6,300 nt of DNA from Candidatus Hodarchaeota archaeon (GTDB lineage Archaea > Asgardarchaeota > Heimdallarchaeia > Hodarchaeales > YT1-057), in assembly GCA_016839955.1 (NCBI GenBank), contig JAEOTI010000395.1, positions 1 through 6,300 of the forward strand, written 5' to 3'. Made by a program: the position numbers and the translations under genes. The notes beneath the pieces were generated by a model. The model saw only the letters and a list, made by a program, of their open reading frames with translations, did not search any database and had not been told where the DNA came from. Positions 1 to 5,094 of the stretch are shown here, in pieces (positions within the stretch are counted from its first letter, which is position 1; the number at the start of each line of letters is the position of its first letter).

Positions 1-1
1 A

Positions 2-1033
2 TATGTCGCAGAATCCCATGCTAATGTCCTTTTGAAGATCCTCAGACAACTCCCTCTTTATCCTTCTCTTGTTGATGAACAATCTATTATTGATTTTATC
101 GCCCTTGAATTGACACGAATTCCTATTATTCTCAAGAAAAATGATGTCCGGATGATTAAACTATTTCTTAACCCTGAATTCCTAGCTTCTAATCACTATA
201 TCTTCCCTTCGGATGAGAGATTCGCTCGCCAATTAGGATTGACTGATGCCACTGCCACAATGCGCCTTCAACGATTAATTGATGTTAAAACGTTCAACCT
301 ACAGTACTTTATTCATCCTTCCGTCTTTAATTATTCCATTCATCTCATCGAACATGACTGGCCACTTGATGCTTCCTTAACGCCCTACACCTTACACTCT
401 TTCCAGGTGCTCCCTCATCGGGGACATTCTGCAATACTACTCCCTAATTCAATTGACTTTTCTTCAAAAATCATCACTCATTCAACACCTTCCGATTATT
501 ATCTTCATTGGAATCTCGACCAACTCGATCAATGGAACATGGAAAGTTGGGCAGACTGCCCAGAATTTAATCCCTGGTTAAAAACTAGCGAAAATTTTCA
601 TACAACGATCCCCCTAACCCAATCTCATTCTCCCTCAGACGAAGAACTTGATCTTTTGAAAGGCATCTTTCGATCCCCTGAGAATTTTAATTTACTAGAC
701 CAAGAATTAGTAGAATTTGTGGAAGAACACGTTGTTATTCCTATTCCCTCTGTTTCACATGTTGGTCTTGAAAATCGTGTTTTCTTTTCTGCAATAGGAA
801 CAAAAGTTGACGATATTACTCAAGCATTCCTTCCTTTTCCCCATGTCGAACTTTTGCAATCAGAAAATCATTTGTTAGGAATTGTAGATCTCCCCAAGAC
901 CTGGGTGTATGATTTTCTCCAGACTCTTGAAAACCTGAAACTTGAAGGATTTACTCTATATTATAAAACAGCTTCTCTTGAAACCATCTACAATCCTTGG
1001 AGACCAATTAACTTTTTCAAGAATGAAAGTTAA
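2..1033 (+). CDS. Helix-turn-helix protein, 5' end probably outside the window
   Basis: The frame is open from base 2 with no stop, so the gene probably starts upstream of the window. The first possible start inside it is a TTG at 32, which would give 333 residues. Counting from that TTG, residues about 58-84 (FPSDERFARQLGLTDATATM then RLQRLID) have the shape of a helix-turn-helix of the Lrp/AsnC or winged-helix kind: a helix with small residues, a GL turn, a recognition helix, then RL. A beta-like stretch follows (YFIHPSVF). The remaining 230 residues hold no motif I recognise, though the C-terminal third has an alternating beta/alpha look that could be a ligand-binding or dimerisation domain. 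No membrane segment or signal peptide is visible. It lies 63 bases upstream of the SWIM gene on the same strand. A DNA-binding regulator is inferred from the HTH alone, and the target is unknown. Confidence 0.7.
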   Translation, partial: YVAESHANVLLKILRQLPLYPSLVDEQSIIDFIALELTRIPIILKKNDVRMIKLFLNPEFLASNHYIFPSDERFARQLGLTDATATMRLQRLIDVKTFNLQYFIHPSVFNYSIHLIEHDWPLDASLTPYTLHSFQVLPHRGHSAILLPNSIDFSSKIITHSTPSDYYLHWNLDQLDQWNMESWADCPEFNPWLKTSENFHTTIPLTQSHSPSDEELDLLKGIFRSPENFNLLDQELVEFVEEHVVIPIPSVSHVGLENRVFFSAIGTKVDDITQAFLPFPHVELLQSENHLLGIVDLPKTWVYDFLQTLENLKLEGFTLYYKTASLETIYNPWRPINFFKNES

Positions 1034-1057
1034 TTTCCTTCTTCAACCTTCTTTTAG
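1031..1057 (+). terminator. Pyrimidine-rich tract after the HTH gene
   Basis: Directly after the TAA stop the sequence is almost all T and C (taatttccttcttcaacctt, then cttttagg). Archaeal RNA polymerase often terminates at T-rich tracts without a hairpin, and no hairpin is visible here. The assignment is weak and positional. Confidence 0.3.
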
Positions 1058-1059
1058 GA

Positions 1060-1066
1060 ATATTTA
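1060..1066 (+). promoter_or_regulatory. TATA-like box of the SWIM gene
   Basis: ATATTTA is centred about 34 bases before the ATG at 1097. Archaeal initiation about 25 bases downstream of the box would leave a leader of only a few bases, so the transcript would be nearly leaderless. This fits the absence of any purine-rich ribosome site before 1097. Confidence 0.35.
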
Positions 1067-1096
1067 ACAAAATTCTACTACATTCTTCCGATTTCA

Positions 1097-1807
1097 ATGA
1101 CATTGAATGAATCAATGACTAAAACAATCCATGAATTCAACTTATTCCAAGCAGTCAAAAAAGCTGAAAACAAGCTTTACAAACTAAAAGGTATTACTAA
1201 TGTTAATTATTTAACGAATACCATCCTAATTGACCGTATAATCTATTCTAATGAAAAAACTCAGTTGTCATTCAAATTAACTCTTGCCGAAGATTTTACT
1301 GTCACCTTAACCAGTATTATTGATTCATTGCACCTTAACCAACCACTCAATAAAAGAGTTATAGCGCAATTCCTCTCTTCACTACTACAACTAATTATTT
1401 TTTTTACCAAATTAGAAGTTCTTCCTAAAAGACCTGCCACTATTAACATTGATTTATCCCCCACCGACTACAAGACCTATCGGGAAGTCATCCTTTCATT
1501 ATTCAATGGGTGGCAGTACAAGTACAACCAAAAACAATCAGTCTTAGAAATCTACCTACAATATGATCGCTGGATTCAACGCTGGCAGGTTAAAGGTAAA
1601 AGTGGAAATTATGTTATCGCCATTGATCGTGATGGTCAATGGGGATGTTCCTGTCCAGGTTGGACCAAGAATAAAGACCGATCTTTTTGTAAGCATATCA
1701 AATATATCAAGTCACAACGAGAAAAGGGTGTTAAATTAACAGGAATTATTGATCTGTCCCAACCCCGCTCTCCTGATGGACTTACTCAAACACAACTTTC
1801 TTTCTAA
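1097..1807 (+). CDS. SWIM zinc-finger protein
   Basis: This is a 236-residue soluble protein with a C-terminal SWIM-type zinc-binding motif: C184-x-C186, eleven residues, then C198-x-H200, preceded by a beta hairpin (about residues 163-183, VKGKSGNYVIAIDRDGQWG). CxCx(n)CxH is the defining SWIM signature. In known families it binds nucleic acid or partner proteins, for example in Sws1-type recombination mediators, plant FAR1-type regulators and some SWI2/SNF2-associated proteins. The first 150 residues match nothing I can name. They read as mixed alpha/beta with a hydrophobic helix around residues 88-104 that is too isolated to call a membrane span. A second ATG at codon 7 is an alternative start; 1097 was chosen for its TATA spacing. 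It sits between an HTH gene and two winged-helix genes on the same strand, which favours a role in DNA transactions or regulation, but no partner can be named. Confidence 0.85.
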   Translation: MTLNESMTKTIHEFNLFQAVKKAENKLYKLKGITNVNYLTNTILIDRIIYSNEKTQLSFKLTLAEDFTVTLTSIIDSLHLNQPLNKRVIAQFLSSLLQLIIFFTKLEVLPKRPATINIDLSPTDYKTYREVILSLFNGWQYKYNQKQSVLEIYLQYDRWIQRWQVKGKSGNYVIAIDRDGQWGCSCPGWTKNKDRSFCKHIKYIKSQREKGVKLTGIIDLSQPRSPDGLTQTQLSF

Positions 1808-1810
1808 ATT

Positions 1811-1868
1811 TTCTCCTTTTTTAAGCATTCAATTCCATTATGTTTAACTTTGGATTGTAACTATTATG
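1811..1868 (+). repeat. Upstream block, copy 1 (paired with 2361-2418)
   Basis: This 58-base block ends exactly at the ATG of the first winged-helix gene. It is repeated, without gaps and at an offset of 550 bases, before the second gene. By hand count 47 of 58 positions agree. The strongest parts are TAAGCATTCAATTCCAT (17 of 17, from 1822) and TTGGATTGTAA (11 of 11, ending at 1860). It includes a TATA-like TTTTTAAG at 1818-1825, so it probably holds a promoter plus an operator or leader. Similarity stops upstream of about 1811 and directly after the ATG. Confidence 0.85.
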
Positions 1869-2318
1869 AATGGATATGTACTTCCCTCTTTTACGATAAA
1901 TGAATATATAAATATCTTTTTAGACGCAATAGACTTCCCAAACCTTGAACTGCTAAATTATTTAATTGTTGATATTATTAAGAGAGGATTCTTACAACCT
2001 TATCCTCTTGAGACTTTATTTTCTGAGCTTACCCTTATTCCTAATAATATTTTATCCGATTTAAGACATTTAAAGAAACTAAAAGTTATAGATCTAGAAG
2101 AAGATGATAACCAAAATATCTCCGCAATTTTCCTTGAACCAGGGGCATTAATAACTCAAGAACTTCTCTCTTGTCATTTTCCTGAAAGAAATCTCCCAGA
2201 AACTTATATAGAATTATTAAAACGGGGTTTAGCGTCTACTCAGGACTTTAAAAGGACTTTAACATTAATGGTATATTTATTAAAGATCTATAACGATTTT
2301 TGTGGATTAGATTACTAA
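1866..2318 (+). CDS. Small winged-helix protein, tandem copy 1
   Basis: This is a 150-residue soluble protein. The central part (about residues 28-85) reads as a winged-helix DNA-binding fold: a helix (LLNYLIVDIIKRGF), then PLETLFSELTLIPNNILSD as the helix-turn-helix, LRHLKKLKVIDLEE leading into the wing, and a beta strand ending in FLEPG. The C-terminal 60 residues are mostly helical (ELLSCHFPERN onward) and could dimerise. It is a paralog of the gene at 2416: the LxVDxI, GF, P-x2-TL, I-x7-L-x2-L, LEP, IT and CHFPE/FHFPE positions correspond, with about 30% identity by eye over the shared core. It has its own upstream block (1811-1868) and no Shine-Dalgarno site. A small transcription regulator is inferred. 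The family itself is unknown to me. Confidence 0.75.
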   Translation: MNGYVLPSFTINEYINIFLDAIDFPNLELLNYLIVDIIKRGFLQPYPLETLFSELTLIPNNILSDLRHLKKLKVIDLEEDDNQNISAIFLEPGALITQELLSCHFPERNLPETYIELLKRGLASTQDFKRTLTLMVYLLKIYNDFCGLDY

Positions 2319-2360
2319 TTTCATCCCCACTTTGATAAACAACTTACTCAAGATTTTAAT

Positions 2361-2418
2361 TTCTTCCTTTATAAGCATTCAATTCCATATCTTTTGACCT
2401 TGGATTGTAAATACTATG
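2361..2418 (+). repeat. Upstream block, copy 2 (paired with 1811-1868)
   Basis: This is the second copy of the 58-base block. It ends exactly at the ATG of the second winged-helix gene, so the distance from every conserved element to the start codon is the same in both copies. Its TATA-like box is the better of the two (TTTATAAG, 2368-2375). Initiation about 25 bases downstream would fall near 2397-2401 and give a short leader containing the conserved TTGGATTGTAA. That element is therefore either a downstream operator or part of the mRNA leader. Confidence 0.85.
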
Positions 2419-2847
2419 ACAGATCCCATAACCACTTTACTCACAATTTCGGAATCTATTACTTTCGATATATTGAATTGCTTGGTAGTTGATGTTATAA
2501 ACCATGGATTTAATCACTCTTTTCCTGTAGATACCTTAATTGCAGAAGTTAATCATTCTCCTTCTCAAATTTTTGAAGAAATTCATCGTTTGGTAAATCT
2601 TGGAATTATTCATCGTCAAAAAAGAGATTGTAAAGATGAAATCAAGAATATAATACTCGAACCTCAATCAAAAATTACTTGGTTCTTACTTAAGTTCCAT
2701 TTTCCAGAGAATAATAATGAACAAATTGCTGAATTTCTCGCTTTACGTGAAATAGAAACTCTACGGAAAAAGGAACAAGCTTATCAATTCCAAAGCACTT
2801 ATTTAGGAACTCTAATTAGTATGTTAACCGATCACAAGAATGGTTAA
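2416..2847 (+). CDS. Small winged-helix protein, tandem copy 2
   Basis: This is a 143-residue soluble protein, paralogous to its upstream neighbour (1866-2318), 97 bases away. The winged-helix core is clearer here: ILNCLVVDVINHGF, then TLIAEVNHSPSQIFEEIHRL as the helix-turn-helix, LVNLGIIHRQ as the end of the recognition region, and a strand with IILEPQ. The LGII before the wing is typical of small archaeal and bacterial wHTH regulators. The last 45 residues are charged and helical (around FLALREIETLRKKEQAY), possibly a dimerisation helix. The start at 2416 is fixed by the conserved upstream block. The stop codon lies inside the right arm of a 9-base inverted repeat (2842-2850). Autoregulation through the shared block is an inference. 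No known family is recognised. Confidence 0.75.
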   Translation: MTDPITTLLTISESITFDILNCLVVDVINHGFNHSFPVDTLIAEVNHSPSQIFEEIHRLVNLGIIHRQKRDCKDEIKNIILEPQSKITWFLLKFHFPENNNEQIAEFLALREIETLRKKEQAYQFQSTYLGTLISMLTDHKNG

Positions 2848-2877
2848 CATCACCTCAGTTTCGAAACTCCTTTTTTT
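2821..2877 (+). terminator. Inverted repeat, palindrome and T7 tract closing the paralog array
   Basis: ATGTTAACC (2821-2829) and GGTTAACAT (2842-2850) are perfect 9-base inverted arms with a 12-base spacer, and the right arm contains the TAA stop. Seven bases on, AGTTTCGAAACT (2857-2868) is a perfect 12-base palindrome followed by CC and T7 (2871-2877). A stem plus a T run fits a transcription terminator for the + strand genes. The palindrome alone could also be a protein-binding site. Confidence 0.5.
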
Positions 2878-2911
2878 ATAAATAATCTATGATATTCTAA
2901 TAGACAACACC

Positions 2912-3220
2912 CTATTTTCGTAATTTAGGTAACAATTCTTCTTCTACTTTTTCATTGTCCAGTGTCCAATCTTCTGAATAACACCACAACGGAATTTCTG
3001 TCTTTATTACCTTCTTTGAAAATCGATCTGTACTAATTTCTTGGGATTGCAACCAATCTTCAATAGTTTGGATTCCCGGCCATCTTGGAATTAATTCTGG
3101 TAAGACCTCTCGTTGAAGAAACGAGTCCACCCATTCAGGAAGCTCTTCTTGAGCCAACGCTTCAGCTAGAAAGGATTCCCATAACTTTTTTGTCTTTCTT
3201 AGACGATTTACAAAAGCCAT
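2912..3220 (-). CDS. Small hypothetical protein, start uncertain, possibly frameshifted
   Basis: This 102-residue protein runs from an ATG at 3220. It is acidic and helical, with several tryptophans (WVDSFLQ, IPRWPGIQTIEDWLQSQ, LWCYSEDW), and I recognise no family. The frame continues upstream without a stop to 3280 and encodes IRKKETRGRKRIYPNDSSRQ, then MAFVNRLRK. That resembles the basic GRxRxY...RQxAyxxR segment found at the N-termini of many small plasmid, phage and DNA-binding proteins, which suggests the real protein once began further upstream. No ATG, GTG or TTG exists in that extension. An ATG at 3290-3288 lies one base out of frame and would join after a single-base change near 3281. 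Alternatively translation begins at 3220, with TTTAT (about 3241-3246) as a TATA box for a leaderless message. Confidence 0.55.
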   Translation of the reverse strand: MAFVNRLRKTKKLWESFLAEALAQEELPEWVDSFLQREVLPELIPRWPGIQTIEDWLQSQEISTDRFSKKVIKTEIPLWCYSEDWTLDNEKVEEELLPKLRK

Positions 3221-3237
3221 TTGGCGACTAGAATCAT

Positions 3238-3480
3238 TTGGATAAATCCGCTTCCGCCCTCGTGTCTCTTTCTTTCGTATTTAATCTCATTTCAATTCTT
3301 GTATTAACAGACGTTCATGACCCAGAAGAATCAAAATTTTTAGTACAACTAATCTCCCTAGTAGAAGGAATTTCAATAGTTATATTTCTAGTAGCTATTC
3401 GAGATAAAATAACTGAAGCACTTGAACGAGTCGTCTTCAAAGGTCTTGCAAGTCAATGGAGTTATGTTGAGAAGGAATGA
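3238..3480 (+). CDS. Small membrane ORF without a good start, possible 3' remnant
   Basis: This frame encodes about 80 residues, with two hydrophobic stretches: about residues 7-23 (ALVSLSFVFNLISILVL) and about 34-54 (FLVQLISLVEGISIVIFLVA), followed by a charged tail (IRDKITEALERVVFKG). Codon choice resembles the neighbours, and the pattern is that of a real two-helix membrane protein. The frame is open from 3232, and the only starts are TTG 3238 and GTG 3262. No ribosome site or clear TATA box lies at the right distance. Its 5' end overlaps the N-terminal extension of the - strand gene. It could be a short intact protein or the C-terminal end of a longer membrane protein cut by a rearrangement. 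No family recognised. Confidence 0.4.
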   Translation: MDKSASALVSLSFVFNLISILVLTDVHDPEESKFLVQLISLVEGISIVIFLVAIRDKITEALERVVFKGLASQWSYVEKE

Positions 3481-3540
3481 AGAGAATTAGAATAAATCTT
3501 AAATGAATAAACGCCATATAAAAAATGGAAAAATCTTTAC

Positions 3541-3650
3541 TAGGCTTTCTAACGGTAGCGAAAGTTCTGAGGAGCAAATAGCAGTTAGACTGTTCTAGCG
3601 TCAAGGGTTGAACGAACGCCCCGTCGTGGGTTAGTAAATACCTTGACGTG
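3541..3650 (+). ncRNA. Candidate structured RNA, family unknown, strand assumed
   Basis: GC content is 53 of 110 bases against roughly a third in the flanks. A 9-pair stem closes the right half: 3598-3606 (GCGTCAAGG) with 3641-3649 (CCTTGACGT, last pair G-U). Inside it AACgCCC (3615-3621) can pair either with GGGTT at 3605-3609 or with GGGTT at 3628-3632, so two alternative hairpins exist. To the left, CTTTC (3545-3549) pairs with GAAAG (3560-3564), and TAGCAGT (3579-3585) pairs with ACTGttCTA (3589-3597). No Rfam family is recognised with certainty. The AGCGAAAGyT-type segment loosely recalls domain I of group II introns, but no reverse transcriptase or domain V is present. The opposite strand is equally possible. 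Confidence 0.35.
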
Positions 3651-3775
3651 ATTTTCTCCCCCTTCTTCCCCAATGAAAGTAAATACAAGAATTTGGAAAA
3701 AGGCTGGGAAATGAAATTTGAGTTAAGAGGGTTTAACATAAGGAGCCTGAGATAGAGAAGAATAAGTTAAGAAGC

Positions 3776-3781
3776 TTATAT
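3776..3781 (+). promoter_or_regulatory. TATA-like box before the Cys-rich membrane protein
   Basis: TTATAT lies about 38 bases before the GTG at 3817. Initiation 25 bases downstream would give a leader of about 10-15 bases carrying the ribosome site at 3804-3811. Confidence 0.3.
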
Positions 3782-3803
3782 CCTATAGTTAGCTTAATAC
3801 AAA

Positions 3804-3811
3804 GAGGGGAG
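3804..3811 (+). promoter_or_regulatory. Shine-Dalgarno site that fixes a GTG start
   Basis: GAGGGGAG ends five bases before the GTG at 3817 and contains GAGG and GGAG, complementary to the CCTC/CTCC of archaeal 16S rRNA 3' ends. It is the only strong site of this kind in the window and supports the non-ATG start. Confidence 0.6.
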
Positions 3812-3816
3812 TTGTT

Positions 3817-4464
3817 GTGCCCAACCAGAATGTAGAGCTAATAGAATGTGCTCTGTGTAAGAGTCCAACATGTAAAGAATGTGCGACGCCTTATAGAGGA
3901 GACGATTTGAAATATATTGGATTGATCTGTAAGGAATGTGTCTGGGAACAGGCATCTTCAACTGATGATATAAATAGAAAGAAATTCACGTTAAAATTTT
4001 TAATGTCTTTTATACCAGTGTTGAATTTTTATTATTATTATGTAGTAGTGTTTTATATTCGATACCTCCCTTTAAATCCCAGCAATTGGCTAACTCATTA
4101 TCGAAAAGAAATGCAAGAACTAAATGAGTTAGCAGAATTACCTTATTTTCATAAAAGTCGTAAACCTAAATCAGTATATCCAATGGGATATATTTTACCA
4201 GGATTCTTATTCTTTCCACTATTAATAATATGGATTGGAAGTAATAATAGTAATCGAAGTCCTGTCTTTTCTCTAGAATTCACAATTTTCTACTTTATAC
4301 CTCTTTCAGGTATATGGCTCGGTATGATGGTAAATGTTATTGTAGCAGATCGCTATCCAATGAAAAGACTATATTGTAATCATATACCAGATGACCAAAA
4401 GAAGAAGGGAAGAAGGAAAAAATATGAGATTTTTAGTGGAAATATTGGTCCTTATACACCTTAG
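3817..4464 (+). CDS. Three-helix membrane protein with N-terminal six-cysteine zinc site
   Basis: This protein has 215 residues and starts at a GTG supported by a ribosome site. The N-terminus holds three CxxC pairs, C11/C14, C19/C22 and C38/C41, in the form of a small zinc-ribbon or B-box-like domain (ECALCKSPTCKEC, then LICKEC). Three hydrophobic spans follow at about residues 61-81, 124-141 and 155-177, with loops of about 42 and 13 residues. The C-terminus is strongly basic (DQKKKGRRKK), which by the positive-inside rule suggests a cytoplasmic tail and, with three spans, an N-terminal zinc domain on the opposite face. Such a site would more often be cytosolic, so one span may be re-entrant. 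Zinc-ribbon membrane proteins of this sort are common and uncharacterised in archaea. No enzymatic motif is seen and no function is claimed. Confidence 0.8.
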   Translation: MPNQNVELIECALCKSPTCKECATPYRGDDLKYIGLICKECVWEQASSTDDINRKKFTLKFLMSFIPVLNFYYYYVVVFYIRYLPLNPSNWLTHYRKEMQELNELAELPYFHKSRKPKSVYPMGYILPGFLFFPLLIIWIGSNNSNRSPVFSLEFTIFYFIPLSGIWLGMMVNVIVADRYPMKRLYCNHIPDDQKKKGRRKKYEIFSGNIGPYTP

Positions 4465-4526
4465 TATTCTCCTTTTATTGCCTCGATTTCCTGTTTCTCC
4501 AAGGTAGAACTAAGAAAATTGCTAAT

Positions 4527-4802
4527 ATGACTCTTCACACTGAGACTTTCTTCAAAATCCCCCAAATCGACTTACTTTCTATTGCTGTCCTGATGAATAA
4601 AGGACGTTTCAAAGGTACTTCGCTTTATTGGTTACTTAGTCAGACTTTTCACAATAATATCCAACGTGATTACTCTATGAAAAATTTTGACACTATTAAT
4701 GATTATCAATTAACAAAAAACAAGCATTTCCTATCATTTTACCAATTTCTAAAACAAAAATTTCCTATTTTATGGGGAGAATTTCAACCAATAAAGGAAT
4801 AA
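4527..4802 (+). CDS. Small hypothetical protein
   Basis: This 91-residue ORF has an ATG start, 62 bases after the membrane-protein gene on the same strand. The product is basic and aromatic-rich (LYWLLSQTFHNNIQRDY, HFLSFYQFLKQKFPILWGEF), with no Cys pair, membrane span or signal peptide. I recognise no family. No ribosome site precedes it. A T-rich patch at 4475-4486 could be the terminator of the previous gene or a weak TATA-like element. Codon use is similar to neighbours. It may be a genuine small protein or the remnant of a larger one; nothing in the sequence decides. Confidence 0.45.
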   Translation: MTLHTETFFKIPQIDLLSIAVLMNKGRFKGTSLYWLLSQTFHNNIQRDYSMKNFDTINDYQLTKNKHFLSFYQFLKQKFPILWGEFQPIKE

Positions 4803-5006
4803 CATCTGAAACTTGTTATATAAAATTCTTCTAGGAAAAATTGAAACAAACCTATGTACATACTTCCCTCGACATCTACCTTACTGGAGAAGGACATGAA
4901 CTCTTGAAGATCTAACAAATCTACAAATCTCCTTCTAAATGATCATTCACAAATTTCTGAGTGTTAATAACAAAACTCTTTACTCCTATTTCTACTACCT
5001 TAAACT

Positions 5007-5027
5007 GACAGATAAACATTTACTGTC
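5007..5027 (+). terminator. Small hairpin followed by a T-rich run
   Basis: GACAG (5007-5011) pairs with CTGTC (5023-5027), and TAA (5013-5015) with TTA (5020-5022), leaving one bulged A and the loop ACAT. A T-rich stretch runs to about 5045. It could end a transcript coming from the left or act as an operator upstream of the HAD promoter. Confidence 0.3.
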
Positions 5028-5040
5028 TTGTTATTCCTTG

Positions 5041-5050
5041 TTTTTAAAAT
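5041..5050 (+). promoter_or_regulatory. TATA-like box of the HAD gene
   Basis: TTTTTAAAAT is centred about 50 bases before the ATG at 5095. Initiation about 25 bases downstream (near 5070-5075) would leave a leader of about 20 bases containing only a weak AGGAT (5081-5085) ribosome site. Confidence 0.35.
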
Positions 5051-5094
5051 TATGAAAGCATATAGAGTTGTTCAAGCTACAGGATTAAATAGAA

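Larger units (their letters stand above)
3481..3816. other. 336-base stretch without a credible gene
   Basis: No convincing coding frame is present. The middle part (3541-3650) is distinctly GC-rich and self-complementary and is listed separately as an RNA candidate. The left part (3481-3540) is AT-rich with a small CCAT/ATGG hairpin (3514-3528). The right part (3651-3770) is purine-rich on the + strand after a C/T-rich patch at 3655-3670. The last 45 bases hold the promoter and ribosome site of the gene at 3817. Confidence 0.6.
4803..5094. other. 292-base gene-poor stretch before the HAD gene
   Basis: Only very short frames occur, including a 17-codon reading frame at 5052-5105. Visible elements are a small hairpin (5007-5027) followed by a T-rich run, and a TATA-like TTTTTAAAAT (5041-5050). 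The rest, 4803-5000, shows no structure that I can support. Confidence 0.5.

Noticed and set aside
1261..1464. A 67-residue - strand frame
   Set aside because: It lies inside the SWIM gene on the opposite strand, has no recognisable content, and has no promoter or ribosome site.
3551..3567. Resemblance to the GGTAGCGAAATTC segment of 23S rRNA
   Set aside because: The match covers only about ten bases and the flanking bases do not follow the rRNA sequence.
3600..3625. Possible tRNA T-arm (GGGTTGAACGAACGCCC)
   Set aside because: The conserved TTCGA loop is absent, and no acceptor stem or anticodon arm can be placed around it.
3437..3739. A 100-residue - strand frame across the gap
   Set aside because: It runs through the GC-rich self-complementary island and overlaps the end of the + strand ORF. 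Its composition does not look like a protein, and the RNA-like pairing explains the sequence better.
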